The translations under genes were made by a program, and so were the position numbers. Positions 18,678 through 27,813 of a stretch of DNA of 64,000 nucleotides are shown here, one piece after another. The DNA lies in NCBI GenBank assembly GCA_013152435.1, contig JAADGJ010000028.1, positions 1 to 64,000 of the forward strand. The letters are read 5' to 3'. The notes below the pieces were generated by a model that worked only from the letters and a program-made list of their open reading frames with translations, did not search any database and was not told where the DNA came from. Origin of the DNA: Chloroflexota bacterium (GTDB lineage: Bacteria; Chloroflexota; Anaerolineae; DUEN01). Positions within the stretch are counted from its first letter, which is position 1; each line of letters begins with the position of its first letter.

Positions 18678-19625
18678 CTACCCCTCATACCGGATTCGAG
18701 GATCGATCATCGTGTACAGGATATCCACCAGCAAGTTGGTGAAGACGAAGATCACCGACACCACCAGAATGGCCCCCTGCACCACCGGATAGTCCCGATT
18801 CAGGATCCCCTGGATCAACACCCGCCCCAGCCCCTGGATGGCGAACACGTTCTCCACGATCACCGTGCCCGACATCAACAGGGCGAAGGCGATCCCCATG
18901 ACGGTGACCACCGGGATCAAAGCGTTCTTCAACGCGTGGACGAAGATGACCGCCCGCTCGGTCAAGCCCTTCGCCCGGGCGACCTTGATGTAGTCCGTCT
19001 TCAGCACCTCCAGCATGGCGGAGCGGGTCATCCGGGCGATGATGGCCGAAAAGGGCGTTCCCGCGGCGATGGCCGGCATGATGAGATGGGAAAGCCACGG
19101 CCAGAACCCTTTGGAAAGGGGCACGTAGCCGATGGCGGGCAGCCAGTGCAGGTTCACAGCGAATACGATGATCAGCAGGATGCCCAGCCAGAAGTCTGGC
19201 ATACTGAGCCCCAGGAACGCCGCGAAGGTAAAGGTATGATCCAGCCAGGTATGTTTTTTCACCGCAGAGATGATGCCAGCTGAGATGGCCAGGGTTAACG
19301 AAAGGACGAAAGCGAACCCCGCCAGCGCCATCGTTCGGGGAAAGGCCTCACGGATGATCCGGCTCACCGCCACATTGCTGCCATAGATGGAGTTCCCCAG
19401 ATCGCCTTGAAGCGCCCGGGCGAACCAGAGCACATATTGCACGTATACGGGACGATCGAGGCCGAACTTCCGGCGCAACACCTCGGCGGCCTCCGGGTCC
19501 ACGTCGGCCAGCATGGCGCGGAAGGGATCGCCAGGGACCGCCCGCAGCATGAAGAAGACCAGCGTGGCCACGGCCCAGATCACGACCAACGAATAGAACA
19601 CTCGCTTGACGATATATCGGCTCAT
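18678..19625 (-). CDS. Peptide/nickel-type ABC transporter permease, DppB-like
   Basis: A 315-residue permease partner of the DppC-like protein. It starts MSRYIVKRVFYSLVVIWAVA, has VPGDPFRAML and RRKFGLDRPVYVQYVLW typical of DppB, and the EAA loop DYIKVARAKGLTERAVIFVHALKNALIP. The ATG chosen matches the family start; an in-frame TTG 24 bases upstream is preceded by less. A GGAGGGAG box lies about 14 bases before the ATG, which is longer than usual. It is preceded by an intergenic stem-loop that separates it from the binding-protein gene. Confidence 0.93.
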   Translation of the reverse strand: MSRYIVKRVFYSLVVIWAVATLVFFMLRAVPGDPFRAMLADVDPEAAEVLRRKFGLDRPVYVQYVLWFARALQGDLGNSIYGSNVAVSRIIREAFPRTMALAGFAFVLSLTLAISAGIISAVKKHTWLDHTFTFAAFLGLSMPDFWLGILLIIVFAVNLHWLPAIGYVPLSKGFWPWLSHLIMPAIAAGTPFSAIIARMTRSAMLEVLKTDYIKVARAKGLTERAVIFVHALKNALIPVVTVMGIAFALLMSGTVIVENVFAIQGLGRVLIQGILNRDYPVVQGAILVVSVIFVFTNLLVDILYTMIDPRIRYEG

Positions 19626-19660
19626 CGTACCGCTTCGCACTCCCTCCAACAGCGTGTAGA

Positions 19661-19700
19661 GTCCTCCTCCCCGACGGACAACCCCGTCGAAGAGGAGGAC
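19661..19700 (-). repeat. Stem-loop between binding-protein and permease genes
   Basis: A 9-bp outer stem GTCCTCCTC/GAGGAGGAC encloses a shorter GACGG/CCGTC stem. A hairpin in this position, right after a binding-protein gene, commonly stabilises its mRNA or reduces read-through so that the binding protein is made in excess; that role is inferred from position. Confidence 0.6.
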
Positions 19701-19727
19701 CCACGACTATCCCCGACGCATCAGGGA

Positions 19728-21557
19728 TCAGCTCTCCTCGATGGTGACGCGGTCCAGATCGACCAGCCCGGGGATCCGGCTCACGTCGGGATAGTTCACC
19801 TCTTTGCGATAGACCAGGATGTCCAGCGGATGGTAGAGGAACGCGGCCGCCACCTTGTCCGAGGTGATCTTATTCGCCTTCTGGACGAGCTCCTTCCGGC
19901 GCTCGAGATCCGTCTCGACGCGCTCCTGCTCGATCAGCTCATCGACCTCCTTGTCCGAGAAGAAGCCGAAGGCCATCGTCTCCTTATCCCGGTTGGGGCC
20001 GTTGAACTTGGACTCCGTCTGCATCCAGTCGACCAGCGCATCGTCGGGATCGTAGTCCCCACCGCTGCCGATGCGAAGCAGATCGAAGTCCATCGAGTCG
20101 AAGTGATCGATCAGGACCGGGAAGTCCTTGATGTCCAGCTCGATGTTGATGTTCAGGTTCTTCTTGAGGATATCGCTGATGATCTCGCCCTCACGCTTAC
20201 CAGCCGGGGTCACCATCAGCTTGAGCGTGGGGAATCCCTCGCCGTTCGGATATCCGGCCTCGGCCAACAGGCGGCGAGCCTCCTCGAGATCGAAGCGCTG
20301 CTCGCTGGTCTCGTTGATCGAGGTGTCGAAGTAGAAGCGCATCGCCGGATTGACCGTGCCGAAGGCCGGCTGACCACGCCCAAACAGCGCTCGCTTGATC
20401 AGGTCCTGGCGATCGATCGCCTTGGCGATCGCCAGCCGGACCATGAAGCCCTTCTCCTTCTTCAGCTCCTCCACCGGCTTGTTGAAGTCCGGCACCTTGT
20501 ACGGATCGCGCCACGGGTTGATCCACAGCGCCTGGAAGCCAGGCCCGGTGATCTGCGAGACCACCAGATCGGGGTTGGCCTCGAACCGATCGATCAGCTC
20601 AGCCGCGGGCGCATTGCCCCCGATGAGCTGAATGTCGCCGGCCTCGATCGCCGCCGCCAGCGGCTCCGGCTCCGGGATCGGGATGATGGTGACCTTGTCC
20701 AGCTTGGGCCGCTCCGGATCATAGTAGTCCTCGAACCGCTCCAACACCACACCCTGGCCCAGTTGATGCTCCACCACCCGGAAGGGCCCCGTTCCCACAG
20801 GGGTCAACCCGTATTGCTCGGTGCCCATCTCCTCCAGCGCACGCCGATTGACGATGGTCATGGCCCGGCCGCTGGAGCGCTCCAGCGTCTTGACCAGGAG
20901 CGACGCCTGCGGCTTCTCTAGGATGATCTTGACCGTGTAGTCATCCACCTTCTGCACGTCCTGGACGTTGGACAGGACGCGGGAGTGGATCGACTGGTCC
21001 GGATCCTTGGAGCGATTGTAGGTGAAGACGACGTCGTCCGCGGTAAACGGATCCCCGTTGTGGAAGGTCACCCCCTCGCGAAGGTGGAAGATCCACTCCA
21101 GGCCGTCCTCCGAGACCTCCCAATCCACGGCCAGATCTCCCTCGGCGGTCAGGTCGGGATTGATGTGGGTCAACCCGCTCAGGACGTTGGAGGTGATCTG
21201 GAACTGCAGGACCTGGTTGATCTGGGCCGGATCGAGCGTGCGAATCTCAGCGGTCCCCGCCCAGCCGGCGGTCAGCTCGCCCCCCCTCTTCTCCGGGGTC
21301 GGGGCCGGGGCCTTCTCTCCCTCGGGAGCCGCCACCTCGGGCGTAGCCGCAGTCGGAGCGCACGCCACCAGCACGTCTGACAACGTTAACATGCCGGCCG
21401 CGGCCAACAGACGCAGCACGGTGCGCCGGCTCATCTTGGGGCCCCGCAGGTCCGATCGGCTCAACCCGAACAGCGGGTCCTTAGGATCGAAGTCGTAGGC
21501 CCACTTCAGCTCCTCCCGAATGCGAGCCCGATCTCTCTTGCTGAGCTTACCCCACAC
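19728..21557 (-). CDS. Family 5 extracellular solute-binding protein (peptide/oligosaccharide ABC)
   Basis: 609 residues from a GTG 6 bases after a perfect AAAGGAGG box. An unusual N-terminal cytoplasmic-type stretch (RARIREELKWAYDFDPKDP, about 40 residues) precedes a Tat-like lipoprotein signal SRRTVLRLLAAAGMLTL ending at VLVAC (near residue 64). The family 5 (Dpp/Opp) body follows: TLDPAQINQVLQFQITSN, WIFHLREGVTFHNGDPFTADDVVFT, and GTGPFRV. Such proteins capture peptides, oligosaccharides or opines outside the membrane. It is the first gene of the operon with the DppB/DppC and DUF1028 genes, behind a strong promoter and a leader hairpin. A start at the later MSRRT Met would remove the extension. 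Confidence 0.9.
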   Translation of the reverse strand: MWGKLSKRDRARIREELKWAYDFDPKDPLFGLSRSDLRGPKMSRRTVLRLLAAAGMLTLSDVLVACAPTAATPEVAAPEGEKAPAPTPEKRGGELTAGWAGTAEIRTLDPAQINQVLQFQITSNVLSGLTHINPDLTAEGDLAVDWEVSEDGLEWIFHLREGVTFHNGDPFTADDVVFTYNRSKDPDQSIHSRVLSNVQDVQKVDDYTVKIILEKPQASLLVKTLERSSGRAMTIVNRRALEEMGTEQYGLTPVGTGPFRVVEHQLGQGVVLERFEDYYDPERPKLDKVTIIPIPEPEPLAAAIEAGDIQLIGGNAPAAELIDRFEANPDLVVSQITGPGFQALWINPWRDPYKVPDFNKPVEELKKEKGFMVRLAIAKAIDRQDLIKRALFGRGQPAFGTVNPAMRFYFDTSINETSEQRFDLEEARRLLAEAGYPNGEGFPTLKLMVTPAGKREGEIISDILKKNLNINIELDIKDFPVLIDHFDSMDFDLLRIGSGGDYDPDDALVDWMQTESKFNGPNRDKETMAFGFFSDKEVDELIEQERVETDLERRKELVQKANKITSDKVAAAFLYHPLDILVYRKEVNYPDVSRIPGLVDLDRVTIEES

Positions 21558-21614
21558 TGTGCGCCTCCTTTCCTCTCTCTGTCTTTGTACAAGATGCCGT
21601 GTTCCCGAATACAA

Positions 21615-21660
21615 ACAGCGGAGTTCATCCATGAGGCCGAACATGAATGAACTCCGCTGT
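21615..21660 (-). promoter_or_regulatory. Long hairpin in the leader of the ABC operon
   Basis: Two 19-base arms, ACAGCGGAGTTCATCCATG (21615-21633) and CATGAATGAACTCCGCTGT (21642-21660), pair with a single mismatch around an 8-base loop. It lies between the promoter and the GTG start. On the minus strand it is followed by TTGTATT, moderately U-rich, so it may be an attenuator, an RNA stability element, or an operator for a dimeric regulator. Confidence 0.8.
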
Positions 21661-21714
21661 CCATCCACACAATCGTCGAACGTTAAGGCCTGATCACATG
21701 AGAGTTCGATCCTT

Positions 21715-21742
21715 ATTGTATCGTTTTTGTCGCACCTGTCAA
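21715..21742 (-). promoter_or_regulatory. Sigma70 promoter for the ABC operon
   Basis: Read on the minus strand: TTGACA (21737-21742), a 16-base spacer, TACAAT (21715-21720). The leader would be about 150 bases and carry the long hairpin. Confidence 0.8.
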
Positions 21743-21758
21743 CCAAAGGCGGCTCTGC

Positions 21759-21785
21759 GCCCCGCCGTGGTAATCACGGCGGGGC
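21759..21785. repeat. GC-rich hairpin upstream of the ABC promoter
   Basis: An 11-bp stem with the arms GCCCCGCCGTG and CACGGCGGGGC, loop GTAAT. It has no U-run on either side. It lies just upstream of the -35 box and could end transcription arriving from the dehydratase gene or be an operator. A second stem, GCAGGCCGG/CCGGCCTGC at 22037-22064, lies closer to the dehydratase stop. I see no gene in the rest of 21786-22081. Confidence 0.55.
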
Positions 21786-22081
21786 CATCCCGATGCAGCG
21801 GAAGACGCAATATATAGGGCCAATCCCAGCACATAATACAAGATATTGGATAGGAGCGCCGTCCGCATAATTCTCCACAGGAGAACGTAGAGCTACCCAA
21901 TCGAGATAGCATCCTGCGCAGACGTGAAAGACAGAAAAAACTCACTCAAATCTAGCGAGCAGCCATGCGCGTAATTGTGAGCGCAGAAAAAGGGCTTGCC
22001 TACCAGGGCCCGGAAGATACGGAAGACCTCCATCCCGCAGGCCGGACATGGGAGCCCGGCCTGCAGGCATCCATCACGTCA

Positions 22082-24271
22082 TCACGCGGCGTGGGGATAC
22101 GGCTCCGTTGCCTCCTCCGCCACGGCCAGCGGCACCACGCCATGAGCCGCATCGGTGCATGCCGTCAGCCGATTGGTCGGCGCGACGCGACGCTGGCGAG
22201 CCCGGATGCGCGCCAGCCGCTCCTCGCCCAGGGCCGCCCGCTCGGTGGGCAGATCGTGCGGATAATCCCGCGTCTCCCCAGTTCGGGCCAGCACATCCGG
22301 ATCCAACAGATCGATCCGCCGGGCACGCAGGCGCAGGTGCAGGGCATCCCCTGTGCGCAGATACAGGATATGGCCGCCGTTCAACGCCTCGGGGGTCACG
22401 TGCCCGATGGCCGCGCCGTAGCTCACGCCGGAGAACCGCCCATCGCTGATCAGCGTCGTCAGCTTCTTCACAGCTCGGTTGGCGTTGATATGCTGCATCG
22501 GCGTGAACATCTCCGGCATGCCATAGGCGGCCGGCCCCTGCCCGCTGATCACCATGGCGATCTTCAGCGTGCCCTCACGCACCATCACGTCGAAGACGGC
22601 CTCCGCCTCCATCGTCGCCAGCCTCTCCACCGGCGTATACGTCCGGCCCTGTACGGTCGCCCGGCCGGTGTTGTGCCGGTGGATCGCCAGCAGCAGGTCA
22701 CGATTCCCAGCCACCTCCTCCTTGAACCGATCCAACAGGTGGACATCCAACAGGGCCTGGTTGGCCTCGTCCTCGTTCTCGTAGTAGAGGACCAGTGCCA
22801 CCGCCTCGTCGAACTCGTCAATCTGCTCCTCCGGCATGCCGCTGATCTTGACCACGGCCGATTCGAAGAAGTTGCCGGTCAGCACATCGACGCCGGCAGC
22901 GGGGCGCTTCGGCCGATGCAGGATGATGGGATTCTCCCGAACGTTTTCTGCCTCCAGCCCCCGGGGATCGCTCAGCCGCTCCCGCCACGAGGTCCCCGTC
23001 ACGGTGGGGGCGTCCAGGCGCATGGGCACGCCGTTCTCCACCAGCTCGTGGATCATCGTCTCCATACCCCGGATCTGTCCCGCCCGACATTGCTGCGCCA
23101 GCACGAAGATGTCCCGCCCCTGGGTCAGGCTGTAGTCGAACAGATCGGGCACGGGGACGGCCCGCCGGATGCGATCCATATCCCACACGCTGAAGTCGTA
23201 CCCGGCGTGGATCATGGCCGCCACGATGTGCATCATCAGGTTCGTCGACCCGCCGGTAGCCGCATGGACCCGCACCGCGTTCTCGATGTTCTGCACCACG
23301 ATGCGACGCACGCTGAACGTCCCATCGTTGCAGAAACCCAGCATGGCATCCACGGCCGCGTTGATCTGCTCCTGCGTCGGCGGCTCGGTCAACAGCTCGA
23401 CAGCCGGGTGTACCAGCCCGAAGGCGGAGACGACGTGGCGACTGGAATTCCCGGTGCCGTTGAAGGCGCACACGCCCCCCTTCGCGTCGCATGTGTTCAC
23501 CGCCAGCCGCTTCTCAAAGCCCTTGTGCTGCGCAGCGGTGATGAGTCCCAGCTCACGAGCCCGGATGAGCACCCCCTGGAACGCCGTGTTGGACGAGCAC
23601 TGCAGGATATACGACATCGCATCCCGCAGATCGTACGCGATGTCATCGTATCCCTGCTTCTCGGCCTCGACCGCCACCGCCTCCAGCTCGGTCCACAGAT
23701 CGTCGGGGATGGTCCCCCCGCGCAGGACATGGGCCGGGGCGAAGGTGGCGAAGACGGGCGGCTCCCCCCGCTCCTGTCGTGTGCGATCCAGCAGCGCCAG
23801 CGCCGAGACGATGGCCAGCGGCGTCTTGTCGCATCCCTGGATGACGAAGGCGCCGTGATAGCATTGCCCCTCCATCTGGCTGACGACCATCTGGGTCACG
23901 GCGTTGCGGGACTGCAACGAATAGCTCATGCCCATAGTGCTCTGCGCCGTGCCGTCGCACATCACCGGCACGCCAAAGTAGAAGGGTACGCCGCCGCGCT
24001 GCCAGATGCGATACGCAGCCCTTAGCGCCGTCTCCAGATCCACGATATGGGCCGGGTGATCCCACGACCCGCCGATGATGGCCACCCGCGGGGCGTTGGC
24101 CTCCAGCCGGTCGTAGATGGCCTCCAACGTGCAATCGATGTCCGTATACCCCAGAAGCCGGCGGGCGCGATCCAGCAGGCCGGCCACGGTGATGGGCTCG
24201 TTCGCTTTGGCCTGCACGTTCTCACGATATGGGTTGATGTCGCTTTCGATCACCAGTGGGACAGAGGTCAT
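22082..24271 (-). CDS. IlvD/Edd-family dehydratase, YjhG/YagF-like sugar-acid dehydratase
   Basis: 729 residues, longer than IlvD (about 560) and YjhG/YagF xylonate dehydratases (about 655). It has the family's iron-sulfur cysteines: one in VMCDGTAQSTMGMSYSL, one in IQGCDKTPLA, and one in the Gly-rich CDAKGGVCAFNGTGNSS. The substrate/Mg region reads ATGGSTNLMMHI. The C-terminal ISDGRFSGVSYGAAIGHV then PEALNGG resembles YjhG more than IlvD. I infer dehydration of an aldonic acid to a 2-keto-3-deoxy acid, not valine synthesis. The ATG has a GGAGTGG box about 8-10 bases ahead. It is divergent from an FAH-type hydrolase and upstream of a transport operon. Confidence 0.85.
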   Translation of the reverse strand: MTSVPLVIESDINPYRENVQAKANEPITVAGLLDRARRLLGYTDIDCTLEAIYDRLEANAPRVAIIGGSWDHPAHIVDLETALRAAYRIWQRGGVPFYFGVPVMCDGTAQSTMGMSYSLQSRNAVTQMVVSQMEGQCYHGAFVIQGCDKTPLAIVSALALLDRTRQERGEPPVFATFAPAHVLRGGTIPDDLWTELEAVAVEAEKQGYDDIAYDLRDAMSYILQCSSNTAFQGVLIRARELGLITAAQHKGFEKRLAVNTCDAKGGVCAFNGTGNSSRHVVSAFGLVHPAVELLTEPPTQEQINAAVDAMLGFCNDGTFSVRRIVVQNIENAVRVHAATGGSTNLMMHIVAAMIHAGYDFSVWDMDRIRRAVPVPDLFDYSLTQGRDIFVLAQQCRAGQIRGMETMIHELVENGVPMRLDAPTVTGTSWRERLSDPRGLEAENVRENPIILHRPKRPAAGVDVLTGNFFESAVVKISGMPEEQIDEFDEAVALVLYYENEDEANQALLDVHLLDRFKEEVAGNRDLLLAIHRHNTGRATVQGRTYTPVERLATMEAEAVFDVMVREGTLKIAMVISGQGPAAYGMPEMFTPMQHINANRAVKKLTTLISDGRFSGVSYGAAIGHVTPEALNGGHILYLRTGDALHLRLRARRIDLLDPDVLARTGETRDYPHDLPTERAALGEERLARIRARQRRVAPTNRLTACTDAAHGVVPLAVAEEATEPYPHAA

Positions 24272-24306
24272 GGCTGATCCACTCCGGTCGATAATGAGGT
24301 AGTGTA

Positions 24307-24512
24307 TCTTTTTCGGTGGAAATACAGCAGGGAGCTTTGAGGGGCGCAGCCCCTCAAAAGAGACTTCCCGGTTTCCGCCCCTCACCTGCCTCGCCCGGCC
24401 TTGCCCACCCGAATCAGGCCGGGAAAGGACAGGTGCAAAGCGGAAAAAGAGGATGTTTTGGCGGAGGGAGGTCCCTCTCCGCACCTCCCCTGTGGGCTTG
24501 CGATGGGCCTCG
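24307..24512 (+). repeat. Composite intergenic repeat
   Basis: Three modules lie in a row. The first (24307-24388) matches 8808-8884 and has a perfect hairpin TTGAGGGGC-GCA-GCCCCTCAA. The second, AATCAGGCCGGGAAAGG with CAGGTGCAAA (24411-24440), matches 36904-36932. The third (24451-24508) carries a hairpin GCGGAGGGA/TCCCTCTCCGC and the tail GGGCTTGCGATGG, matching 25582-25633. It separates the divergent dehydratase and FAH genes. Confidence 0.8.
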
Positions 24513-24557
24513 CGGAATTTCCACCATCTTGGATACACTGCCCGATAAGAGTACAGA

Positions 24558-24585
24558 TTGACAGATGGGGGCGTCCGACTATACT
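24558..24585 (+). promoter_or_regulatory. Sigma70 promoter for the FAH-type hydrolase gene
   Basis: TTGACA (24558-24563), 16 bases, TATACT (24580-24585), with the gene start 45 bases after the -10 box. Confidence 0.8.
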
Positions 24586-24630
24586 GGACCCGATGTTCAC
24601 GGGCAAAACACAAATCTCAGGGAGGCATCC

Positions 24631-25518
24631 ATGCGGTTGGCAACATTCATCCAGGACGGACAGTGGCGGCTGGGGGCCGTCATGGGCGATGAGATCATCG
24701 ACCTGGCGGCAGCCCACGACGCGCTCCTGGGCGGCTATCATCTCCCGTCCGACATGCGCTCCCTCCTCGAGGCGGGCCCCGATGCCTGGAGCGAGGTCGA
24801 GCGCACGCTACAAGCCGGGGATCTGGCCCCGTTCGCCCGCCCGCTGGCCGGCGTCAAACTGGCCGCCCCCATCCCCAATCCGTCCAAAGTGGCCGCCATC
24901 GGCCAGAATTACATGGACCATGTGAAGGAGCAGGGGGCCGAGCCGCCCGACCATCCGATCCTCTTCGCCAAGTTTCCCACCAGCGTCATCGGCCCCGGCG
25001 ACGAGATCCGCTGGGATCCGGCGCTGACCACCAAAGTGGACTGGGAGGTGGAGCTGGCCGTCGTCATCGGGCGGGAGGCTCGCCGCGTGCCGGCTGACCA
25101 GGCCTATGCGTACATCTTCGGATATACCGTCGCCAACGACGTCAGCGCCCGAGACCTCCAATTCTCCGACGGCCAATGGGTACGGGGGAAGTCCCTGGAC
25201 ACCTTCTGCCCCCTGGGGCCGTGGATCGTCACGAGGGACGAGATCCCCGATCCCCACCAGCTCCCTCTGCGCTGCAAGGTGAATGACGAGGTGGTCCAGG
25301 ACTCTTGCACGGACCAGCTGATCTTCCGAGTGCCCCATCTCATCGAGTTCCTATCCCACGCCTTCACCCTGCTGCCCGGAGACGTCATCCTGACGGGCAC
25401 GCCACCCGGCGTGGGACACTTCCGCACGCCGCCGCGATACCTGCAGGACGGCGACGTGGTAACCGTGGAGATCGACGGCATCGGAACGCTGAGCAATCCC
25501 TGTCGCACGGAGGGATAG
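24631..25518 (+). CDS. Fumarylacetoacetate hydrolase (FAH) family protein
   Basis: 295 residues, with start fixed by GGGAGG six bases ahead of the ATG. The C-terminal FAH fold begins AAIGQNYMDHVKEQG. The metal ligands are expected in the Glu-rich VDWEVELAVVIGREA and in YTVANDVSARDLQ; the catalytic end is VILTGTPPGVG. Family members hydrolyse or isomerise 2,4-diketo acids and related compounds, including 2,4-diketo-3-deoxy-fuconate to pyruvate plus lactate. Divergence from a sugar-acid dehydratase makes such a catabolic role likely but unproven. It has its own near-consensus promoter. Confidence 0.92.
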   Translation: MRLATFIQDGQWRLGAVMGDEIIDLAAAHDALLGGYHLPSDMRSLLEAGPDAWSEVERTLQAGDLAPFARPLAGVKLAAPIPNPSKVAAIGQNYMDHVKEQGAEPPDHPILFAKFPTSVIGPGDEIRWDPALTTKVDWEVELAVVIGREARRVPADQAYAYIFGYTVANDVSARDLQFSDGQWVRGKSLDTFCPLGPWIVTRDEIPDPHQLPLRCKVNDEVVQDSCTDQLIFRVPHLIEFLSHAFTLLPGDVILTGTPPGVGHFRTPPRYLQDGDVVTVEIDGIGTLSNPCRTEG

Positions 25519-25581
25519 CGTCGACCTCCCGGATTATAGCACAGTGCTCCATCAGCGGCGAGCGACAATAGACGAAAGCCG

Positions 25582-25633
25582 ATGTCTTGGTGAAGGGAGG
25601 TCCCTTCGCACCACCCCTGTAGGCTTGCGATGG
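25582..25633 (+). repeat. Short intergenic repeat reaching the methyltransferase start
   Basis: It matches the third module of the 24.3 kb composite repeat: GATGTCTTGG, hairpin AAGGGA-GG-TCCCTT flanked by pairing GGTG/CACC, then CCCCTGTAGGCTTGCGATGG. The stem bases differ between the copies but still pair. The ATG of the next gene lies inside the repeat's last bases. Confidence 0.75.
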
Positions 25634-26403
25634 ACATCGTGGGGCGTATAGACTACGACCACATCGCCGGCACCTACGCGAGGTGCCGGCGTGCCAGCGA
25701 ACGCGTGATCGCTCACGTCACCGAAATGCTGAGCGGCCGGAAGATCGGCCGCGTCCTGGAAATCGGATGCGGCACGGCGAATCACCTGGTCGCGATCTCC
25801 GCAACTCTCGGCGCTCACGGGGTGGGCCTGGATCGATCCCTCGCCATGCTCCGCATCGCGCGAGGCGGGTATCCCGGTCTGCATTTCTGCCTGGCCGATG
25901 CGGAGGCCGTTTATCCCTTCCCGGCGAACACCTTCGACCTAGCCCTATGCGTGAACGTAATCCACTACATCACTCGCCTGGAGACGTTCTATCGGGAAGC
26001 CCAACGCGTCCTGCGTCCCGACGGGATCATCGTAACCGTAACCGACTCCAAAGAGGACATCAGGCGCCGCACCCTGTCTCATTACTTCCCAGAGACCATC
26101 CCCATCGAGCTTCGGCGCTATCCCCCCATCTCAGCTATCCAGCGAGCCATGGAAGCGGCCGGATTCCGAGAGATCCAGGTATCACACACGGAGCACGCGT
26201 TCCCGTTGGGCCCATCTCACGTGCGCAGATATCGCCAGAAGGCCTACTCGGCCCTGCGCCTCATCCCTGAGGAGGCCTTTCGGCGCGGGCTCGCCCGCCT
26301 GGAGCGGGAGGTCACGGGAAGGAGCGCTCAAGGGCAAGAGCTGTACACCTACATATGGGGCACCGCCCCCGCCGTCTGCAAAACGAAAAGGGGGAGCCCG
26401 TAA
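25630..26403 (+). CDS. Class I SAM-dependent methyltransferase
   Basis: 257 residues. The start IDYDHIAGTYARCRRASERV is typical of small-molecule/ubiquinone-type methyltransferases, and motif I GRVLEIGCGTANHLVAIS (around residues 40-57) binds SAM. Motif II/III is seen in FDLALCVNVIHYI, and then EAQRVLRPDGIIVTVTDS. The substrate is unknown. The ATG has no clear ribosome site and lies in the tail of a dispersed repeat. The gene's 3' end, including its TAA, forms one side and the loop of the enolase terminator. Confidence 0.88.
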   Translation: MDIVGRIDYDHIAGTYARCRRASERVIAHVTEMLSGRKIGRVLEIGCGTANHLVAISATLGAHGVGLDRSLAMLRIARGGYPGLHFCLADAEAVYPFPANTFDLALCVNVIHYITRLETFYREAQRVLRPDGIIVTVTDSKEDIRRRTLSHYFPETIPIELRRYPPISAIQRAMEAAGFREIQVSHTEHAFPLGPSHVRRYRQKAYSALRLIPEEAFRRGLARLEREVTGRSAQGQELYTYIWGTAPAVCKTKRGSP

Positions 26404-26415
26404 AAGGCTCCCCCT
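26389..26415 (-). terminator. Intrinsic terminator of enolase, overlapping the convergent gene
   Basis: A 10-bp stem AGGGGGAGCC/GGCTCCCCCT with a 7-base loop. On the minus strand it is followed by TTTCGTTTTGC, a good U-tract for the enolase transcript. The left arm encodes the last residues of the convergent methyltransferase. Confidence 0.9.
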
Positions 26416-26460
26416 GAAAGTCGATGTGGGACAGGCTTGCGATCCCCGGCACGATGCCGA

Positions 26461-27813
<1,353 letters not shown>

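Noticed and set aside
22082-24613. Longer start for the dehydratase gene into the repeat region
   Set aside because: The extra ~114 residues would be encoded by the composite repeat and do not resemble the family; the ATG at 24271 gives a usual start.
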